64,000 nt of DNA, from NCBI RefSeq assembly GCF_001507535.1, contig NZ_LQBN01000002.1, forward strand, positions 62,001-126,000, written 5' to 3'. The notes under the pieces are model-generated. The model did not search any database. It had not been told where the DNA came from and saw nothing but the letters and a program-made list of their open reading frames with translations. Of this stretch, positions 19,825 through 29,778 are shown piece by piece. How positions within the stretch are numbered: position 1 is the stretch's first letter; each line of letters opens with the position of its first letter. This stretch comes from Thiomicrospira sp. WB1 (GTDB lineage Bacteria > Pseudomonadota > Gammaproteobacteria > Thiomicrospirales > Thiomicrospiraceae). The position numbers and the translations under genes were made by a program.

Positions 19825-20022
19825 ATGCCTAAAATGAAAACCAATAAAAGCGCTCAAAAGCGTTTTAAAAAGACCGGTTCCGGTCGCTACAAGTGCAAGC
19901 AAGCTCACTTGCGCCATATCCTGACCAAAAAGTCGACTAAACGTAAGCGTCAGCTACGTGCGCCCAGCATGATCCACGATCGTGATGTGGCAATGGTTCG
20001 TCGCATGTTGCCCTACGCATAA
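19825..20022 (+). CDS. rpmI: 50S ribosomal protein L35
   Basis: 65 residues, highly basic, with the typical [20 protein letters not shown] start and a C-terminal MLPYA. Component of the large ribosomal subunit. A GGAG sits about 9 nt before the ATG. It is followed 11 nt later by rplT and in E. coli is translationally co-regulated with it by L20. Confidence 0.97.
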   Translation: MPKMKTNKSAQKRFKKTGSGRYKCKQAHLRHILTKKSTKRKRQLRAPSMIHDRDVAMVRRMLPYA

Positions 20023-20033
20023 GGAGAAGGACA

Positions 20034-20390
20034 ATGGCAAGAGTTAAACGAGGCGTGATTGCACGCAAACGACATAAGAAAGTTCTAAAGCAGGCCAAAG
20101 GCTATTACGGTGCACGTCGTAAAGTCTTCCGCGTTGCCAAGCAGGCGGTAATCAAAGCCGGTCAGTACGCCTACCGTGACCGTCGTCAGAAAAAACGTCA
20201 GTTTCGACGTTTGTGGATTGCCCGTATCAATGCGGCTGCCCGCGCAAATGGCATGACATACAGCCGCTTTATTTCCGGTTTGAACAAAGCGGGAATTGAA
20301 GTGGATCGTAAAGTTCTGTCTGACATCGCCATTCACGATGCGCCCGCTTTTTCTGCGATGGTGGAAAAAGCCAAAGCGGCGTTGGCTTGA
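20034..20390 (+). CDS. rplT: 50S ribosomal protein L20
   Basis: 118 residues, full length. Early-assembly 23S rRNA-binding protein and, in E. coli, repressor of its own operon. Typical blocks are [24 protein letters not shown] at the N-terminus (given here by position 1-24) and [27 protein letters not shown] precedes the ATG. A strong terminator closes the operon about 45 nt after the stop. Confidence 0.98.
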   Translation: MARVKRGVIARKRHKKVLKQAKGYYGARRKVFRVAKQAVIKAGQYAYRDRRQKKRQFRRLWIARINAAARANGMTYSRFISGLNKAGIEVDRKVLSDIAIHDAPAFSAMVEKAKAALA

Positions 20391-20433
20391 TTGGCCGTTG
20401 ACTGAGACACATCGGTGCTCAGTGAGCTTTGTT

Positions 20434-20461
20434 AGAAAAACCGCCTCTGTGCGGTTTTTCT
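20434..20461 (+). terminator. intrinsic terminator after rplT
   Basis: An 11-bp perfect stem AGAAAAACCGC / GCGGTTTTTCT with a 6-nt loop. The A and T runs at either side would allow action in both directions. Confidence 0.85.
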
Positions 20462-20526
20462 GATTTAAGGTCATGGAAATCCCAAGCATTACGTTTCATT
20501 GATTGAGTCCTTTTCCATCACAGGCT

Positions 20527-21594
<1,068 letters not shown>

Positions 21595-21611
21595 GCAGTG
21601 AGTGGTAACCA

Positions 21612-24011
21612 ATGAAAGTAAGTGAACGCTGGTTGAGAGAATGGACGAATCCTGATCTGACAACCGATGCCCTGGCAGAGCTGTTGAGTCTGGCTGGCCT
21701 GGAAGTGGACGCCGTTGACCCGGTTGCCCCCGATTTTGAACAGGTTGTGGTGGGGGAAGTGGTGTCGGTGGCAAAGCACCCCGATGCGGACAAATTGAAT
21801 GTCACTCAGGTTGAGGTGGGTCAGGGCGAACCGTTGCAGATCGTCTGCGGTGCCCCGAATGTGACCCAGGGCATGAAGGCCTGTTGCGCTCAGGTGGGCG
21901 CGGTCTTGCCGGGTGATTTTAAAATTAAAAAAGCCAAGCTCAGAGGCGTACCGTCTCATGGCATGCTGTGCGGCGCAACCGAACTGGGGTTGCCCGATGA
22001 TGGCAGTGGCGGTTTGATGGTGTTGCCGCCCGATGCGCCGGTGGGTGAAAACGTGCGCGACTATCTGGCACTGAATGATCACGTCATTGACATTGATCTA
22101 ACGCCCAACCGTGCGGATTGTTTGAGTGTGTCCGGTCTGTCACGTGATTTGGCTGCCATGGCCAATACCGCCTGGCAGCGACCGTTTGAACTGGCCGAAC
22201 AGCCGGGTCAAGGCCTTTGTGAGCAGGCCGTCACGGTGTCTCACTCCGAAGCCTGTCCCAAATACCTGGGGTGCATGTATGAAGGGTTTGATCCGACGGC
22301 AGACACCCCTTTATGGATGCGTCAGCGTTTGCAACGCAGTGGTGTGACGCCAAAAGCTTTGATGGTGGATGTCACCAATTATGTGATGTTGGAGCTGGGG
22401 CAGCCGCTGCACGCGTTTGATGCCGATGCCTTGCAGGGCACGGTGACTGTCCGCTGGGCCCAGTCCGGTGAAAAAATGGTCACACTGGAAGACAAAACCG
22501 TGACGCTGGACGCAAACACACTGGTGATTGCCGACTCGCAGGGGCCTGTGGCACTGGCCGGCATTATGGGCGGGCGTGATTCTGCGGTGACAGAGGGAAC
22601 GCAGCGCGTTTTCTTTGAATCGGCCCATTTTGCTCCGAGCGCGATCATTGGCAAAGCACGGGCTTACGGACTGCATACCGATGCGTCACATCGGTTTGAG
22701 CGTGGCGTGGATCCGGCTTTGCCTGAAGAGGCACTGGACCGGGTTCAACAGCTGCTGCTGAGCATTGCCGGAGGCCGTTTCAGTGAACGTGTTGCGTGCG
22801 TTAATGCCGAACATTTGCCGAAAGCCACTACGATTGAGATGCGTCCGTCCGCCATCAATCAACGTTTGGGCACTCAGATTTCACCGGTGGACATGCAAGC
22901 GATTCTGGCGCGTCTGGCGTTTTCGGTGCAGGGCGATGCGCAGACCGAGACTTGGACGGTTACCTGTCCGACCTGGCGCTTTGATATGACCATTGAAGCC
23001 GACCTGATGGAAGAGATCGGTCGTATCCACGGCTACAACCATTTGCCCGAAACACCGGTAACAGCGCCCATGCGATTGCCGCATGTGCCAGAAACCGAGC
23101 AGGAAGTTAATCTGCTTCGCCGCGCTCTGGTGCAGCGTGGTTATTACGAAGTGATGACGTATTCCTTCATTTCTGAAGCCCGTCACCGCCAGTTGACCCC
23201 GGAAATTGAGCCGTTGGTGCTGCAGAATCCGATTTCCGATGACATGAAAGTCATGCGCGCCTCCCTTCTGCCAGGTCTGTTGGCGACCGTGGCCTATAAC
23301 CAGGCGCGGCAGCAGGGCCGAGTGCGTTTGTTCGAGTCCGGACGGGTGTTCCTGCCCGAGACGGATCGCCTGCAACAGGTCGAGCGATTGGGCGGTGTCG
23401 TCACCGGCCTGGCTCATCCACGCGGATGGGAAGGCCAGGACCGGCCGGTTGATTTTTATGACCTCAAAGGCGATGTGGAAGCGTTGCTCAATATGAACGG
23501 TCTGCTGGAACAGATTCGTTTTGTGGCAAGCGAACTGAAGAGTTTGCATCCTGGGCAATCGGCCGACATTGTTCGCGGGGATTCGCGCATCGGTTATTTG
23601 GGGCAGCTGCACCCAAAGCTGAGCCGAGACATGGACTTGCAATGGCGGGTGTTTGTGTTTGAACTCGAACTGGATGCATTGCGCGAAAAACCCTTGCCTC
23701 AGGCGGAAACCATCTCCCGTTTCCCTGCGGTGCAACGGGATCTGGCGTTTGTGATGCCGCAAGCACAACCGGTTCAGGCACTGAAAGATGCGATTGCCTT
23801 AGTCCCCAGTGACTGGTTGCGTGCCGTGGATATTTTTGATGTGTATCAAGGTGAAGGACTCGCGGATGACGAAAAAAGCGTGGCCCTGTCATTGCACATG
23901 CAACGCACCGATCGGACGCTGGAAGACGCGGAAGTGGAAGCCTTGATCTCTGCCGTGATCGAGAAAGTTGGCGAGACCACGGGTGCGCGTCTTCGTGATG
24001 ACGCCCATTGA
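21612..24011 (+). CDS. pheT: phenylalanyl-tRNA synthetase beta subunit
   Basis: About 799 residues, normal length. Begins MKVSERWLREW, then an EMAP/tRNA-binding domain (VVVGEVVSVAKHPDADKLNVTQV), B3/B4 editing region, B5, and a C-terminal ferredoxin-like anticodon-binding domain (FPAVQRDLAFVMP). Partner of PheS. Followed by ihfA as in E. coli and Pseudomonas. Confidence 0.97.
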   Translation: MKVSERWLREWTNPDLTTDALAELLSLAGLEVDAVDPVAPDFEQVVVGEVVSVAKHPDADKLNVTQVEVGQGEPLQIVCGAPNVTQGMKACCAQVGAVLPGDFKIKKAKLRGVPSHGMLCGATELGLPDDGSGGLMVLPPDAPVGENVRDYLALNDHVIDIDLTPNRADCLSVSGLSRDLAAMANTAWQRPFELAEQPGQGLCEQAVTVSHSEACPKYLGCMYEGFDPTADTPLWMRQRLQRSGVTPKALMVDVTNYVMLELGQPLHAFDADALQGTVTVRWAQSGEKMVTLEDKTVTLDANTLVIADSQGPVALAGIMGGRDSAVTEGTQRVFFESAHFAPSAIIGKARAYGLHTDASHRFERGVDPALPEEALDRVQQLLLSIAGGRFSERVACVNAEHLPKATTIEMRPSAINQRLGTQISPVDMQAILARLAFSVQGDAQTETWTVTCPTWRFDMTIEADLMEEIGRIHGYNHLPETPVTAPMRLPHVPETEQEVNLLRRALVQRGYYEVMTYSFISEARHRQLTPEIEPLVLQNPISDDMKVMRASLLPGLLATVAYNQARQQGRVRLFESGRVFLPETDRLQQVERLGGVVTGLAHPRGWEGQDRPVDFYDLKGDVEALLNMNGLLEQIRFVASELKSLHPGQSADIVRGDSRIGYLGQLHPKLSRDMDLQWRVFVFELELDALREKPLPQAETISRFPAVQRDLAFVMPQAQPVQALKDAIALVPSDWLRAVDIFDVYQGEGLADDEKSVALSLHMQRTDRTLEDAEVEALISAVIEKVGETTGARLRDDAH

Positions 24012-24035
24012 TTTCAGTTAGAAAAGGGGACTAAA

Positions 24036-24329
24036 ATGGCCTTGACGAAAGCAGATATTGCCCAGACACTGAGTGACACGTTTGGCTTTAACAAGCGTGA
24101 ATCGAAAGAATTGGTGGAAGAGTTTTATCAGGAAATGTCAGATGTGTTGGAGCAGGGTGAGCAAATCAAACTGTCCGGGTTTGGCAATTTTGAACTGAAA
24201 GACAAAAATGCCCGTCCCGGCCGCAATCCGCGCACCGGTGAAGACGTGCCGATTTCGGCACGGCGTGTGGTGACCTTCAAGCCCGGCCAGAAACTGCGGG
24301 CCCAAGTGGACAATTATGGCGAAAATTAA
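24036..24329 (+). CDS. ihfA: integration host factor alpha subunit
   Basis: 97 residues. DNA-bending nucleoid protein, heterodimer with IhfB. The HU/IHF signature [21 protein letters not shown] with the Pro that intercalates DNA is at residues 48-68. AAGGGGAC lies before the ATG. The downstream MerR-like gene overlaps its end by 14 nt. Confidence 0.97.
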   Translation: MALTKADIAQTLSDTFGFNKRESKELVEEFYQEMSDVLEQGEQIKLSGFGNFELKDKNARPGRNPRTGEDVPISARRVVTFKPGQKLRAQVDNYGEN

Positions 24330-24696
24330 GGCCTATCATAGCTTTGAACAGCTTGACGCTGATCTGCCGGAAAAGAAGTACTTTACCATTGGTGAGGTCA
24401 GCGAATTTTGCCAGTTGAAATCGCACGTGCTGCGTTATTGGGAGCAGGTGTTTCCGCAGCTGGAACCCAATAAACGTCGAGGCCGCCGTTATTATCAGCG
24501 CTCGGATGTGGCATTGGTATTTGAGATCAAAAACCTGCTGCATCAGGAAGGCTTTACCATCCCCGGCGCCAAGGCAAAGCTGAATGAGGCGCGTAAGCAG
24601 CCGCGTCAAAGCAATGCCTCGCCCGCGCTTAAACAGCTTTATCAAATTAAAGAAGAACTTCAGGTTTTTCGATCTTATCTGAATCAGCGCTATTAA
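24316..24696 (+). CDS. MerR family transcriptional regulator
   Basis: About 126 residues. The N-terminal winged helix [28 protein letters not shown] is a MerR type. Next come [13 protein letters not shown] and a short C-terminal helix. There is no Cys-rich effector domain, so it is not a metal sensor of the MerR/CueR kind. It overlaps ihfA by 14 nt; a MerR-like gene is at the same place in Pseudomonas. Target unknown. Downstream there is no tRNA-Pro, which often follows in Pseudomonas. Confidence 0.9.
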   Translation: MAKIKAYHSFEQLDADLPEKKYFTIGEVSEFCQLKSHVLRYWEQVFPQLEPNKRRGRRYYQRSDVALVFEIKNLLHQEGFTIPGAKAKLNEARKQPRQSNASPALKQLYQIKEELQVFRSYLNQRY

Positions 24697-24742
24697 GCGC
24701 GCCTCTCTGAGAGTCGTGTCACATGGCCCGACAGACCCGGGA

Positions 24743-25015
24743 TTACTTTTCCACTTTATGCAGAATTAGATTGCGGATCATTTCATCCAGAGCGTGATCA
24801 AAGGGCTGGTCTCGATTGGTCTGGGTGAAGACGTTGTGTGAGGCCACCACTTTGTAGTCGCGGTATTGCGAGTGCGGATCACTGACCAGGTATTTACCCA
24901 GTTTTTCCAGGTAGCCGGCATCCAAGTGAATGGTTTTGAAGGTGGGGTGACCTTGTTTTCCCAACACGATCAGTACATGATCATTGAAATTGTGGGGGCG
25001 TGTTTTCAGGTGCAT
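24743..25015 (-). CDS. hypothetical protein, about 90 residues
   Basis: I do not recognise this small soluble protein. It has a HxxGYLEKLGKYL segment, several His and Tyr residues and no signal peptide or membrane helix. Start chosen at 25015 (MHLKTRPHNF), with AAAAAAGGATC just upstream. It is the last gene of the minus-strand run that begins at lptD. An exact palindrome copy sits 15 nt upstream of its start, so if it has its own promoter, the palindrome lies in it. Confidence 0.6.
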   Translation of the reverse strand: MHLKTRPHNFNDHVLIVLGKQGHPTFKTIHLDAGYLEKLGKYLVSDPHSQYRDYKVVASHNVFTQTNRDQPFDHALDEMIRNLILHKVEK

Positions 25016-25030
25016 GCTGATCCTTTTTTG

Positions 25031-25042
25031 ACCAGGCCTGGT
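25031..25042. repeat. ACCAGGCCTGGT palindrome, exact copy
   Basis: In the 65-nt gap between the two unknown genes, flanked by a 6-T run plus G on the left and GAAAA on the right. It is among the best examples of the T-run/A-run context. Confidence 0.9.
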
Positions 25043-25080
25043 GAAAACCAAAGCAATCGCTTTGGGGGAGACCTGTTTTT

Positions 25081-25689
25081 TTATTCAACTCGATCGTATG
25101 AATCGTCGTCTTCGTCGAGTGGTGCGGTTTCGGGGTATTTCAGTCGCCACACTCGAATAAATTTATCAGGATCAAGGCGTTGTTGCAATAAACGAATCGC
25201 TGCGATGTATTGATCAATGTAGGCATAATTGTAACGGCGCAGACTCTGCCAGAGGTGCCGGTATTTTTTGGGCAGAAAATCACGAAAATGCGGTACCAGT
25301 CCGAATTCGCCTTCTGCGCGTCGAATGCGGTCCATGACTTCCAGGCGTGCCTGATAGCGAAATTTTTGTTCGTACTGATCAATGAGTTTGCCCAGTCCGT
25401 AGACAACGAACGCCGTCACCAGAAAACTGAGCACAAAGTGACCGCTCAGAAACGCACCGAGCAGGGTGAAACTGACCAGCAGCAAAGCGCTCATCGGCAG
25501 AGTCATGGCAAACAACCAGGCCTGGTTGCCTTTGACTTCGTCCGTGACCGTTCTCAGGTCGAAATCATCCACGTTGACCGTTTGTAGACGCTTGAGCATG
25601 GTTTCCGCATCTGGAATGTCGGTGGTATTTTCGTCGTTGTCGGTTTGCGGTGGCAATTCGGATTGGGTGGGATCGTTGCTTTGAGCCAT
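25081..25689 (-). CDS. hypothetical two-helix membrane protein
   Basis: About 202 residues, not recognised. An acidic, disordered N-terminus (residues 1-30) is followed by an amphipathic region, two closely spaced membrane segments (about 57-80 and 84-103), a basic amphipathic helix (FRYQARLEVMDRIRRAEGEF), and a Tyr-rich helix. The tail is acidic. Start at 25689 is chosen by position after apaH; the frame extends to 25776 inside apaH. It is probably the last-but-one gene of the lptD-apaH operon. A palindrome copy encodes Asn-Gln-Ala-Trp right before the first membrane helix. Confidence 0.65.
   Translation of the reverse strand: MAQSNDPTQSELPPQTDNDENTTDIPDAETMLKRLQTVNVDDFDLRTVTDEVKGNQAWLFAMTLPMSALLLVSFTLLGAFLSGHFVLSFLVTAFVVYGLGKLIDQYEQKFRYQARLEVMDRIRRAEGEFGLVPHFRDFLPKKYRHLWQSLRRYNYAYIDQYIAAIRLLQQRLDPDKFIRVWRLKYPETAPLDEDDDSYDRVE
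25515..25526. repeat. ACCAGGCCTGGT palindrome, exact copy
   Basis: Inside the membrane-protein gene, 484 bp from the copy at 25031, encoding Gln-Ala-Trp. Confidence 0.9.
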
Positions 25690-25702
25690 GTGATCGGTTC
25701 CG

Positions 25703-26560
25703 TTAAGATCGAGAGCGTTTGGGTTGCGCCGCCTGAGGGCAGCGGACGGTGTGGCGCTGATGTGTTTCAAGGGCATAAGCCGTCAATTTGCCGCCCCACA
25801 GGCACCCAGTGTCGGTGGCGTGAACATTAAACGCGTCCATGGCGCCCAGGGTTGACCAGTGGCCGAAAAAGATCGGCCAGTTGCGGGTTTGTCGCTGCTT
25901 AAAGGCAAACCAGGGAGCGCTGTCGGTGGTCGCGTCGGCTTCGGGCACTGGATGTTGGGGGGCGGATTTGTTGGCAAAATCGAGTGCTCCCTGCGCATCA
26001 CAATAGCGCATGCGCACGAACGCATTGACGATGTAGCGCTGCCGAGCCATCCCTGTGAGGTTGTCCGACCACTGCTGTCCTTTTTTATCGAACAATGCCA
26101 TCACAAACGTGTCCCAGTCTGGCCGCTGTAAAGCTGTCTCGATTTCAGCAGCATAGGTTTTGGCTTGGTCAAGATTCCATTGGGGGGGGATGCCGGCGTG
26201 TACCATGACCGCACTCTGTTCGTGGATCAGCAGTGGTTGCTGACGGAGCCAGTTTACGTAATCCTGAACGTTGGGATGGTTCAGAATGTCACTGAGTGTG
26301 TCAGTTTTGGATTGATAGCGGGTCAGGCCTGCGTAGGCGGCGAGCAGATGAAAGTCATGGTTGCCGAGCACCATGCGGGCGTGCCCTTGTTCAGAGGCGT
26401 TTTTGACAAAATCGAGGCAGGCCAGCGAGTCGGGACCGCGGTTGATGACATCCCCGGCAAACCACAATCGGTCCTGACGGGGATCGAAATCAATCTGAGA
26501 CAGCAGCGATTCGAGCGGTTCAAAGCAACCCTGCAGGTCGCCGATCACATACGTGGTCAT
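25703..26560 (-). CDS. apaH: diadenosine tetraphosphatase
   Basis: About 285 residues. Symmetrically hydrolyses Ap4A and can remove dinucleoside caps from RNA. Metallophosphoesterase motifs: GDLQGC at residue 7, GDVINRGPDS near 36, LGNHDFHLL near 65 and GHWSTLG near 230. It overlaps rsmA by 4 nt (ATGA). ApaG, which lies between rsmA and apaH in E. coli, is absent here. Confidence 0.96.
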   Translation of the reverse strand: MTTYVIGDLQGCFEPLESLLSQIDFDPRQDRLWFAGDVINRGPDSLACLDFVKNASEQGHARMVLGNHDFHLLAAYAGLTRYQSKTDTLSDILNHPNVQDYVNWLRQQPLLIHEQSAVMVHAGIPPQWNLDQAKTYAAEIETALQRPDWDTFVMALFDKKGQQWSDNLTGMARQRYIVNAFVRMRYCDAQGALDFANKSAPQHPVPEADATTDSAPWFAFKQRQTRNWPIFFGHWSTLGAMDAFNVHATDTGCLWGGKLTAYALETHQRHTVRCPQAAQPKRSRS

Positions 26561-27357
26561 AAGCCCTCCTCGAGACTGAGTTGGTTGCTGATGCGCACAA
26601 ACGCGTCCACATTAAGTTGCTCGGCCCGTAAAGCGGGGTCAATGCCCAGTTCGGTCAGTAACGCCGCAGTGATAATCGGCTTGAGGTTGTTACGCAACGT
26701 CTTGCGCTTTTGGCCAAACGCCTGTTTGACCACGTTTGCCAACCGGTTCGGATCGGTGGCTTCAATGGCGTGCGTCCGACGCGGTTTGAGTCGCACAATG
26801 GCTGAGTCCACTTTCGGTGGTGGTGTGAAATTAGCCGGGCCGACATCAAACAGGTGTTCGGTTTCACAGGCGTATTGCATCATCACGCTGAGTCGCCCGA
26901 ACGTCTTGCTGCCTGGCTGAGCACAGATGCGCTCCACCACTTCTTTTTGCAGCATAAAATGCATATCAATGATCGAATCGGCATAGGTCATCAGATGGAA
27001 CAGCAGCGGACTGGATATATTATAAGGAAGGTTGCCCACCACCCGCAAAGACGGCTGGTTTTCCTCGGTTGTTATTAATTGTGCGTAATCAAAATTCAAT
27101 GCATCGGCGGCATGCAGATGAAATGCGGGATGCGTGCCAAACTGCCGGTTCAGTCCGGGGAGCAGATCCCGGTCGATTTCAATGATGTCGAGGTGATCGA
27201 CTTGTTCCAGTAGGGGGCCGGTTAATGCGGCTTCACCCGGTCCGATTTCCACCATGTGGTCATCGGGCTTGGGCGCAATGGCCTTGATGATCCGGTTCAC
27301 GACCGCTTGATTGTTGAGGAAGTTCTGGCCGAACTGTTTTTTATGCTGATGACTCAT
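26557..27357 (-). CDS. rsmA: 16S rRNA adenine dimethyltransferase
   Basis: About 266 residues. Dimethylates A1518 and A1519 of 16S rRNA late in 30S assembly. Motifs: [16 protein letters not shown]-binding [10 protein letters not shown], and catalytic [12 protein letters not shown]. It overlaps both pdxA and apaH by 4 nt, so the operon is tightly coupled. Confidence 0.97.
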   Translation of the reverse strand: MSHQHKKQFGQNFLNNQAVVNRIIKAIAPKPDDHMVEIGPGEAALTGPLLEQVDHLDIIEIDRDLLPGLNRQFGTHPAFHLHAADALNFDYAQLITTEENQPSLRVVGNLPYNISSPLLFHLMTYADSIIDMHFMLQKEVVERICAQPGSKTFGRLSVMMQYACETEHLFDVGPANFTPPPKVDSAIVRLKPRRTHAIEATDPNRLANVVKQAFGQKRKTLRNNLKPIITAALLTELGIDPALRAEQLNVDAFVRISNQLSLEEGL

Positions 27358-28361
27358 GCTGACTGAGCAGCCCTGTTCTGACTCATTTCGCCGGCAACCT
27401 GCAAAGCGTATTCAAAACTGTTGATGTCTGCCTGACCGCTTCCGGCCAGATCCAGCGCTGTGCCATGGTCCACAGAGGTGCGAACGAACGGCAAGCCGAG
27501 TGTGACATTGACCGCGTTGCCAAAACCGACGTATTTTAGGACCGGCAGGCCCTGATCATGATACATGGCCAGAAAGGCATCGGCTTTTTTGAGGTTGTGC
27601 GGGTGAAAAATCGTATCGGCGGGCAAAGGGCCGGTCAACTGCATGCCGGCCTGCTGGCGCAGTCGGTTCAGCACAGGGTGAATGACGTCGATTTCTTCGC
27701 GCCCCAGGTGGCCGTCTTCTCCGGCGTGCGGGTTAAGTCCCATGACGTAAATATTGGGTGCGGTCAGTCCGAAATCGACCCGCAGGCTCTGTTCCAGGAT
27801 CGTGAGAACGTTTTCCAGGCGCTTCGGGGTGATGGCGTCGGCCACCTCGCGCAATGGCAGGTGCGTGGTGACCAGTGGCACGCGCAACCCCGGGGTGGCG
27901 AGCATCATCACCACCTGAGCCACGCCGGCCCGTTCGGCCAGAAATTCAGTATGACCGGTAAATGGCTGTCCGCCTTGATTGATAATACCCTTGTGAATGG
28001 GGCCTGTGACCATGGCATCGAATTCATCGTTGAGACAACCGTCAGTGGCCCGAGTCAGCATGGACAGCACGTAGGCGCCGTTTTCAACCGCCAGTGTGCC
28101 CGGCGTGACGTCGGTCTTTAAGGGTTCGTGCAGGCACACCAGGGTGCCTGCACGGTGCGGGCGGGGCGGTTGAGCCGGGTCATAGTCGGAGAGTTCAAGC
28201 GGCAGGTTCATGCGCCGGGCCGTCTGAGAAAACAGCTGAGCATCGCCCAGAGCCACCCATTCATAAGGTCTGGCCTTTTGTGCCAGCTTGACCACCTGTT
28301 CCGGGCCAATGCCCGCCGGTTCTCCTGACGTGACAATCAGGCGCGGACAGGCATCACTCAC
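27354..28361 (-). CDS. pdxA: 4-hydroxythreonine-4-phosphate dehydrogenase
   Basis: About 335 residues. NAD-dependent oxidation step in pyridoxal 5'-phosphate synthesis. Starts with [11 protein letters not shown]; metal-binding His residues are in [19 protein letters not shown] and [12 protein letters not shown]. It overlaps surA and rsmA by 4 nt each, as in the classic surA-pdxA-rsmA order. Confidence 0.97.
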   Translation of the reverse strand: MSDACPRLIVTSGEPAGIGPEQVVKLAQKARPYEWVALGDAQLFSQTARRMNLPLELSDYDPAQPPRPHRAGTLVCLHEPLKTDVTPGTLAVENGAYVLSMLTRATDGCLNDEFDAMVTGPIHKGIINQGGQPFTGHTEFLAERAGVAQVVMMLATPGLRVPLVTTHLPLREVADAITPKRLENVLTILEQSLRVDFGLTAPNIYVMGLNPHAGEDGHLGREEIDVIHPVLNRLRQQAGMQLTGPLPADTIFHPHNLKKADAFLAMYHDQGLPVLKYVGFGNAVNVTLGLPFVRTSVDHGTALDLAGSGQADINSFEYALQVAGEMSQNRAAQSA

Positions 28362-29734
28362 GTCCCAGCTCCTTCAGCGCGAAGTTTGTCCAGGCGGATG
28401 TCGATGATGGCTTGATCTTTCAAGCGTCTGAGCCAGACATCAAAGCTTTCATTGGCCTTCTGTCGGCGCAGTGTTTCAATCGCCTGCTGGCGTTGATCCT
28501 GCGCATTGGGATCGGTCTGTCGGGTTTGATCCAGATAAAGGATTTCCCAACCTTCCTGCGTGGCATAGGGGCGGGCGGCTTCACCCGGTGACAGTTGTTC
28601 GACCAGGCGGGCATGCGTAACCGAGAGTTCGTCCAGTGTTAACCAACCCATGTCTGAATTGGCATTGACGCTGGCCGGCATGTCTGGATAGTCACCTTTA
28701 AGGGTTTCAAAGTCTGCGAGAGAGCCGATGCCTTGAGCAACCTCCACCAGGGATTGGGGCGGTTTTGACTGCTTTGCGGCATCGTCCGACAGAATCAGAA
28801 AACGGTGCAAACGGTACTGGTCGACCAGAGCCTGGTCATCGGTGCGTCGCTTGTCTTCAAGCTTGATCAGATGGTAACCCACGGGGCTGCGAATGATGTC
28901 AGACACTTCTCCCGACTGCAACTGGGTGGCCACGGCCGTGAAAAAAGTGGGGATCTGATCCTGGGTCAACCAACCGAGGTCGCCCCCTTCAAGAGCGTTC
29001 TGGCCGTCGGATGATGATGCGGCAACGGATTCAAAAGACTGCCCCTGAAGAATGCTCTGGCGAAGCTGTTCGATTTCCTGGCGGGCCTGATCACGTTCTT
29101 CGGTGGTCGGGGCTTCGGGCAGGCTGATGAGCAGGTGACGCAACCGGTATTCATAGGCGGTGTCGATCAGTGCCTGACGTTGCAGGTAACGTTCGATTTC
29201 ATTTTCGGTGACCTGGGTGCGAGCGAGGACTTCGGTTTCCTGCAGCTTTTGAAAGAGCATCTGTTCACGGATGCGTTCACGAAATTGGGCAAACCCTTGA
29301 GGTTGCTGGCGATTGAGGTTGTCGCGCAACTGCGCCAGGGTGACGTTGTTTTGTCGGGCGATCTGCTGCATTTGTTCGAGTACGGCCTGGTCACCGACCT
29401 GTAGCCCCAGTTGCTGGACGCGTTGCATCTGCAGGCGCTGCAGAATCATTCGATCCAAGACCTTTTCCACCAGTTCGCGTTGGCTGGGCATGGCAATGTT
29501 CTGACGGCGCAGATCCTGCCTTGCTTGCGCGACCCGCTGAGCCAGTTCGCTCTGCAGAATGATTTCGTCATTGACCACCGCAATGATCTGATCCAGCAGT
29601 TGTGTGTTTTGCGCCGAAGCACTGGCAGGCACGCTCCCGATCAGGAGCAGGGTTGTCAGGCATGCGGCCAGCCAGCGGCGTGGTTTTGACCAGGCCTGGT
29701 GGTCGAAATAAGCGAAGGCGTTGATTTGTTTCAT
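28358..29734 (-). CDS. surA: periplasmic peptidyl-prolyl isomerase and chaperone SurA
   Basis: About 458 residues. Escorts outer-membrane proteins through the periplasm. An N-terminal signal segment ([23 protein letters not shown], hydrophobic core about 21-41) is preceded by an unusually long basic n-region that contains a palindrome copy. Next is the SurA N-domain ([18 protein letters not shown]) and a parvulin domain at about 205-300 (RHLLISLP ... GGDLGWLT). A second, more degenerate parvulin domain follows at about 315-420. It lies just downstream of its client lptD, 44 nt away, in the usual order. Confidence 0.94.
   Translation of the reverse strand: MKQINAFAYFDHQAWSKPRRWLAACLTTLLLIGSVPASASAQNTQLLDQIIAVVNDEIILQSELAQRVAQARQDLRRQNIAMPSQRELVEKVLDRMILQRLQMQRVQQLGLQVGDQAVLEQMQQIARQNNVTLAQLRDNLNRQQPQGFAQFRERIREQMLFQKLQETEVLARTQVTENEIERYLQRQALIDTAYEYRLRHLLISLPEAPTTEERDQARQEIEQLRQSILQGQSFESVAASSSDGQNALEGGDLGWLTQDQIPTFFTAVATQLQSGEVSDIIRSPVGYHLIKLEDKRRTDDQALVDQYRLHRFLILSDDAAKQSKPPQSLVEVAQGIGSLADFETLKGDYPDMPASVNANSDMGWLTLDELSVTHARLVEQLSPGEAARPYATQEGWEILYLDQTRQTDPNAQDQRQQAIETLRRQKANESFDVWLRRLKDQAIIDIRLDKLRAEGAGT
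29689..29700. repeat. ACCAGGCCTGGT palindrome, exact copy
   Basis: Inside the surA n-region, encoding His-Gln-Ala-Trp-Ser-Lys together with its flank; TTTTG lies to the left on the plus strand. Confidence 0.9.
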
Positions 29735-29778
29735 GCGTGTTCTCTTGGTTTGGCCCCGTCCTCTCGCGGTCCGGGCGG

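Noticed and set aside
24697-24742. tRNA gene after the MerR-like gene
   Set aside because: A tRNA-Pro is expected there from Pseudomonas, but only 46 nt are present and no cloverleaf fits.
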